A stretch of DNA of 7,787 nucleotides, from assembly GCA_002404515.1 (NCBI GenBank), contig DHJV01000144.1, positions 1 to 7,787 on the forward strand, read 5' to 3'. The number at the start of each line of letters is the position of its first letter. Position 1 is the stretch's first letter. The notes under the pieces were generated by a model. It saw nothing but the letters and a program-made list of their open reading frames with translations. It had not been told where the DNA came from and searched no databases. The stretch comes from Lachnospiraceae bacterium UBA4711. Its GTDB lineage: Bacteria > Bacillota > Clostridia > Lachnospirales > Lachnospiraceae. This document shows positions 5,344 through 7,787 of this stretch, in pieces. The position numbers were made by a program, and so were the translations under genes.

Positions 5344-6366
5344 ATGTCTACGCAAAAACGAAACATCTGGCTGGACAATGTAAAAGGATTTTTGATTATC
5401 TGTGTTGTCGCCGGACATTTTTTAGAGAGCGGAATTGATTATCATTCCAACATGTGCAAATCTTTATTTTTGTTCATTTACAGTTTTCACATGCCATTAT
5501 TTGTGTTTGCAAGCGGATTGATGTGCGATCATGCCATTCAAACAAAAGAACGTTTCTATAAAAAACTTGTAAACTTTGCCGGGCTGTATGTCCTGCTGAA
5601 ACTGCTGATCTTTCCATTTCAACGCCTGACGGATCCAGATCTTACGTTTTCGCTTGTAAAAACGGATGGTGTCCCTTGGTATCTGTTTGCAATGTGTGTA
5701 TTCTATACATGTGCCTACCTGCTCCGCCATGTCGATAAACGAAAGATTTTAGTCATTGCGGTTTTCACTGCACTTCTGGCTGGCTATGACAACGGAATCG
5801 GGGATGTGTTTGCTTTTTCCCGGTGTCTCGTGTTCTTTCCGTGGTTTGTACTTGGATGGATGTGCGATGTAGATAAATTAGAATTTCAGCTTCACCGTCC
5901 GGCAATGGAGATTCTTGCACCAGTGATCGTACTTGCATTTTTTATTTTGTGCCGTCTGAATATTGACAGCTTCTACATCTTCCGCCGCTTCTTCACCGGC
6001 AGAAGCTCATACGAAACGCTGTTGGACGATGCCGGAGAAGTCGGCATTTTATTCCGTCTGTCAGCCTATATGATTACATTTATTATTGGTGTATGTATTT
6101 TAAGCATCATCCCACGGCGTAACATGCTTCATCTCGATGTCCTCGGAAAAGAATCAATGTCAATATATTTTTTCCACCGTCCGGTGCTCTTCTACCTGGA
6201 ATACGCAGAGACATATCCTTTTCTGTATCAACATTTCCGCGGATGGGCAAATATCCTATGGCTGATCATCGCAGTGCTGCTTGCAATCATACTTGCACAG
6301 CCACTATTCGAGAAGCCTTTCAAACTCTACAACGCGTGGATCAAACGAAAAGTTCATGCTTCGTAA
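5344..6366 (+). CDS. acyltransferase-3 family integral membrane protein
   Basis: This 340-residue protein has about ten hydrophobic segments. It fits the acyltransferase-3 family, which moves acetyl or other acyl groups across or onto cell-surface glycans, lipids or peptides. The N-terminal RNIWLDNVKGFLIICVVAGH is typical of the fucose-4-O-acetylase-like branch. Lys14-x10-His25 matches the R/K-x10-H motif of the family's catalytic region, and the HMPLFVFASGL segment (about 49-59) and the late ESMSIYFFHRP segment are family-like. AAAGGAG (5328-5334), nine bases upstream, supports the start. The gene is a single transcription unit with its own promoter and a terminator at 6395. No polysaccharide genes lie in the window, so the acceptor substrate cannot be inferred. 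Confidence 0.85.
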   Translation: MSTQKRNIWLDNVKGFLIICVVAGHFLESGIDYHSNMCKSLFLFIYSFHMPLFVFASGLMCDHAIQTKERFYKKLVNFAGLYVLLKLLIFPFQRLTDPDLTFSLVKTDGVPWYLFAMCVFYTCAYLLRHVDKRKILVIAVFTALLAGYDNGIGDVFAFSRCLVFFPWFVLGWMCDVDKLEFQLHRPAMEILAPVIVLAFFILCRLNIDSFYIFRRFFTGRSSYETLLDDAGEVGILFRLSAYMITFIIGVCILSIIPRRNMLHLDVLGKESMSIYFFHRPVLFYLEYAETYPFLYQHFRGWANILWLIIAVLLAIILAQPLFEKPFKLYNAWIKRKVHAS

Positions 6367-6394
6367 ATCAATCATCTGTCTGGCAGATACAGCA

Positions 6395-6437
6395 AAAGGC
6401 GCCTTGCACATTACATGCAAGACGCCTTTCTTTATAT
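6395..6437. terminator. bidirectional terminator between the acyltransferase and ammonium transporter genes
   Basis: AAAGGCG (6395-6401) pairs with CGCCTTT (6423-6429), and after one C-A mismatch CTTGCA (6403-6408) pairs with TGCAAG (6416-6421) around a 7-base loop. TTTCTTTATAT follows on the plus strand. The A-run at 6394-6397 gives a short T-run for the minus strand. Confidence 0.88.
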
Positions 6438-6450
6438 GTAAGGAAATGAT

Positions 6451-7787
6451 TTAGTTTTCTCCCTGCAAAGCGTCGTAACCTTCTTCTCCGGTACGAACCT
6501 TGATAACATTCTCTACGCCATAGACGAATATCTTACCATCTCCGATGCTTCCAGTATAAAGTGCCTTCTTTGCCGCCTTAACAACCGTGGCAACCGGAAC
6601 CTTGCTGACAACGACTTCCACCTTTACCTTTGGAAGCAATGTCATATCCATCTTAACACCACGGTAGTACTTCGTCTGACCCTTCTGAGCACCACATCCA
6701 AGTACCTGCGTGACTGTGATACCTGTGACACCGGCATCATTGAGTGCATTCTTCAGATCCTCAAACTTATTCTGCTTACATATAATTGAAATCTTTGTAA
6801 GCTTGACATCCGAAGCAACGCCTGCACCACCACTCATAACCTGAACCGGAACTGCCTCATCCTCAGGCACAGCATTCTCTGGGATAGCAGGAGTTGATAC
6901 AGTTGTTGTACCGTCACTGCTGATGTGATCGCCATATGTCATGAATCCTGCGTAAGCTGTCTCCAGACCATGCTCTGTTGCATCCAGACCTGTGATTTCC
7001 TCCTCTGCGGATACACGCAGGCCGAAGATCTTCTTGATTACAAGGAATGTGATTGTAATTGTAACAGCTGTCCACGCTGCTGTTGCAAGCATACCTGTCA
7101 ACTGGATACCGAGAAGCTTGAATCCACCGCCATAGAAGAGACCAAGTAACTTGTCACCATTTGCATCTGCAAGGGAATATGTAGGTGCACTATCCGTTGC
7201 AAAAAGGCCAACTGCGATGGTACCCCAGATACCATTCATCATATGAACAGCTACGGCACCAACCGGATCATCGATACGGAGCTTGTTATCAAGCAGCCAT
7301 ACACCGAATACTACAAGCAGGCCAGATACAGCACCGATTACGATAGCACCAGTCGCATCTGCAACATCACAAGGGGCTGTGATTGCTACCAGACCTGCCA
7401 GAGATGCATTCAGACACATAGATACATCTGGCTTACCGTAACGGATCCATGTAAAGATCATACAAACCACTGTTGCAATTGCCGGTGAAATGGTGGTTGT
7501 TGTGAAGATTGCGCCAAGCTGCGGAACAGATGTTGCTGCCGCACCGTTAAATCCATACCAGCCAAGCCACAGAATAAATACACCAAGTGCACCAAGTGCT
7601 AAGTTATGTCCGGGGAATGCACCAACCTTGATGCTTCCATCTTTCTGCTTCTTGAACTTACCAATACGTGGTCCAAGGATTGCTGCACCGATCAAGGCAC
7701 AGATACCACCAACCATGTGGATACAGTTGGAACCTGCAAAATCATGGAAGCCGATCTGTGATAACCAGCCGCCGCCCCAGATCCAGT
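6451..7787 (-). CDS. amt: ammonium transporter fused to a C-terminal P-II domain (5' end beyond window)
   Basis: The frame is open to the right edge. The Met codon at 7714-7716 is internal, because DFAGSNCIHMVGG, the Amt signature with the first pore histidine, spans it. The 444 visible residues comprise about two-thirds of an Amt/MEP/Rh channel, with the second pore histidine in VAVHMMNGIWG. They continue with the usual cytosolic tail (EEEITGLDATEHG), an acidic Thr/Pro/Val-rich linker (coding about 6805-6945) and a complete P-II domain (coding 6451-6804). The channel conducts ammonium across the cell membrane. P-II proteins normally dock on Amt from the cytosol to close it in response to ATP/ADP and 2-oxoglutarate, and here the regulator is tethered. 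The P-II part keeps AQKG at the T-loop base, the B-loop TGSIGDGKIFVY and the C-loop KVRTGEEG. It has Met (6649-6651) where GlnB has Tyr51, so it cannot be uridylylated there. The promoter lies outside the window. Confidence 0.94.
   Translation of the reverse strand, partial: WIWGGGWLSQIGFHDFAGSNCIHMVGGICALIGAAILGPRIGKFKKQKDGSIKVGAFPGHNLALGALGVFILWLGWYGFNGAAATSVPQLGAIFTTTTISPAIATVVCMIFTWIRYGKPDVSMCLNASLAGLVAITAPCDVADATGAIVIGAVSGLLVVFGVWLLDNKLRIDDPVGAVAVHMMNGIWGTIAVGLFATDSAPTYSLADANGDKLLGLFYGGGFKLLGIQLTGMLATAAWTAVTITITFLVIKKIFGLRVSAEEEITGLDATEHGLETAYAGFMTYGDHISSDGTTTVSTPAIPENAVPEDEAVPVQVMSGGAGVASDVKLTKISIICKQNKFEDLKNALNDAGVTGITVTQVLGCGAQKGQTKYYRGVKMDMTLLPKVKVEVVVSKVPVATVVKAAKKALYTGSIGDGKIFVYGVENVIKVRTGEEGYDALQGEN

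Noticed and set aside
6925..7149. Cysteine-rich plus-strand frame opposite the ammonium transporter
   Set aside because: It is the complement of Ala/Thr/Ile-rich transporter codons, with no start signal, and the minus-strand protein is unmistakable.

Overview
The window looks like chromosomal housekeeping DNA from a low-to-mid GC Firmicute, most likely a Clostridia member of the Lachnospiraceae type (relatives of Roseburia, Agathobacter or Eubacterium). The evidence is strong AGGAGG-type ribosome binding sites, sigma-A-like promoters, A/U-rich intrinsic terminators, a divergent ClpX of the kind I associate with Lachnospiraceae, an ammonium transporter with a fused P-II domain, and a Lys/Ala/Pro-rich protein with a small clostridial-looking C-terminal domain. 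The genus is not determined. I see no insertion sequence, prophage, CRISPR array, tRNA or rRNA.

Layout from left to right. (1) The 3' end of an unrecognised gene with a cysteine-rich tail (1-219). (2) A small lipoprotein (314-661) with four 11-residue repeats, preceded by a long near-perfect hairpin whose right arm is the lipoprotein's own Shine-Dalgarno sequence. (3) A convergent small two-helix membrane protein (721-1086, minus strand). (4) A same-direction plus-strand cluster: divergent clpX (1280-2653), a free-standing P-II signal protein (2678-3016), a glycerophosphodiester phosphodiesterase whose start overlaps the P-II stop by 4 bases (3013-3720), and proC (3745-4542), closed by a strong terminator. 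(5) A convergent minus-strand gene (4624-5073) for a histone-H1-like, Lys/Ala/Pro-repeat protein with a C-terminal globular domain. (6) A plus-strand acyltransferase-3 family membrane protein (5344-6366). (7) On the minus strand and running off the right edge, an ammonium transporter fused to a C-terminal P-II domain (6451-7787).

Each of the three convergent gene pairs is separated by a hairpin with A-runs on one side and T-runs on the other, so all three terminators look bidirectional. No gene-free stretch exceeds 300 bases; the longest is 5074-5343 and it holds the two divergent promoters.

Functionally, two P-II modules lie within 4 kb of each other: one soluble and cotranscribed with a AAA+ unfoldase, a lipid-headgroup hydrolase and proline synthesis, the other tethered to the ammonium channel. 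Their T-loops differ, and the tethered one has Met where the classical modified Tyr sits. The strongest leads are the P-II arrangement, the ClpX with altered RKH-type and IGF-type loops, the RBS-embedding hairpin with the 11-mer repeat lipoprotein, and the H1-like protein. None of these amounts to a clearly new defence or mobile system.
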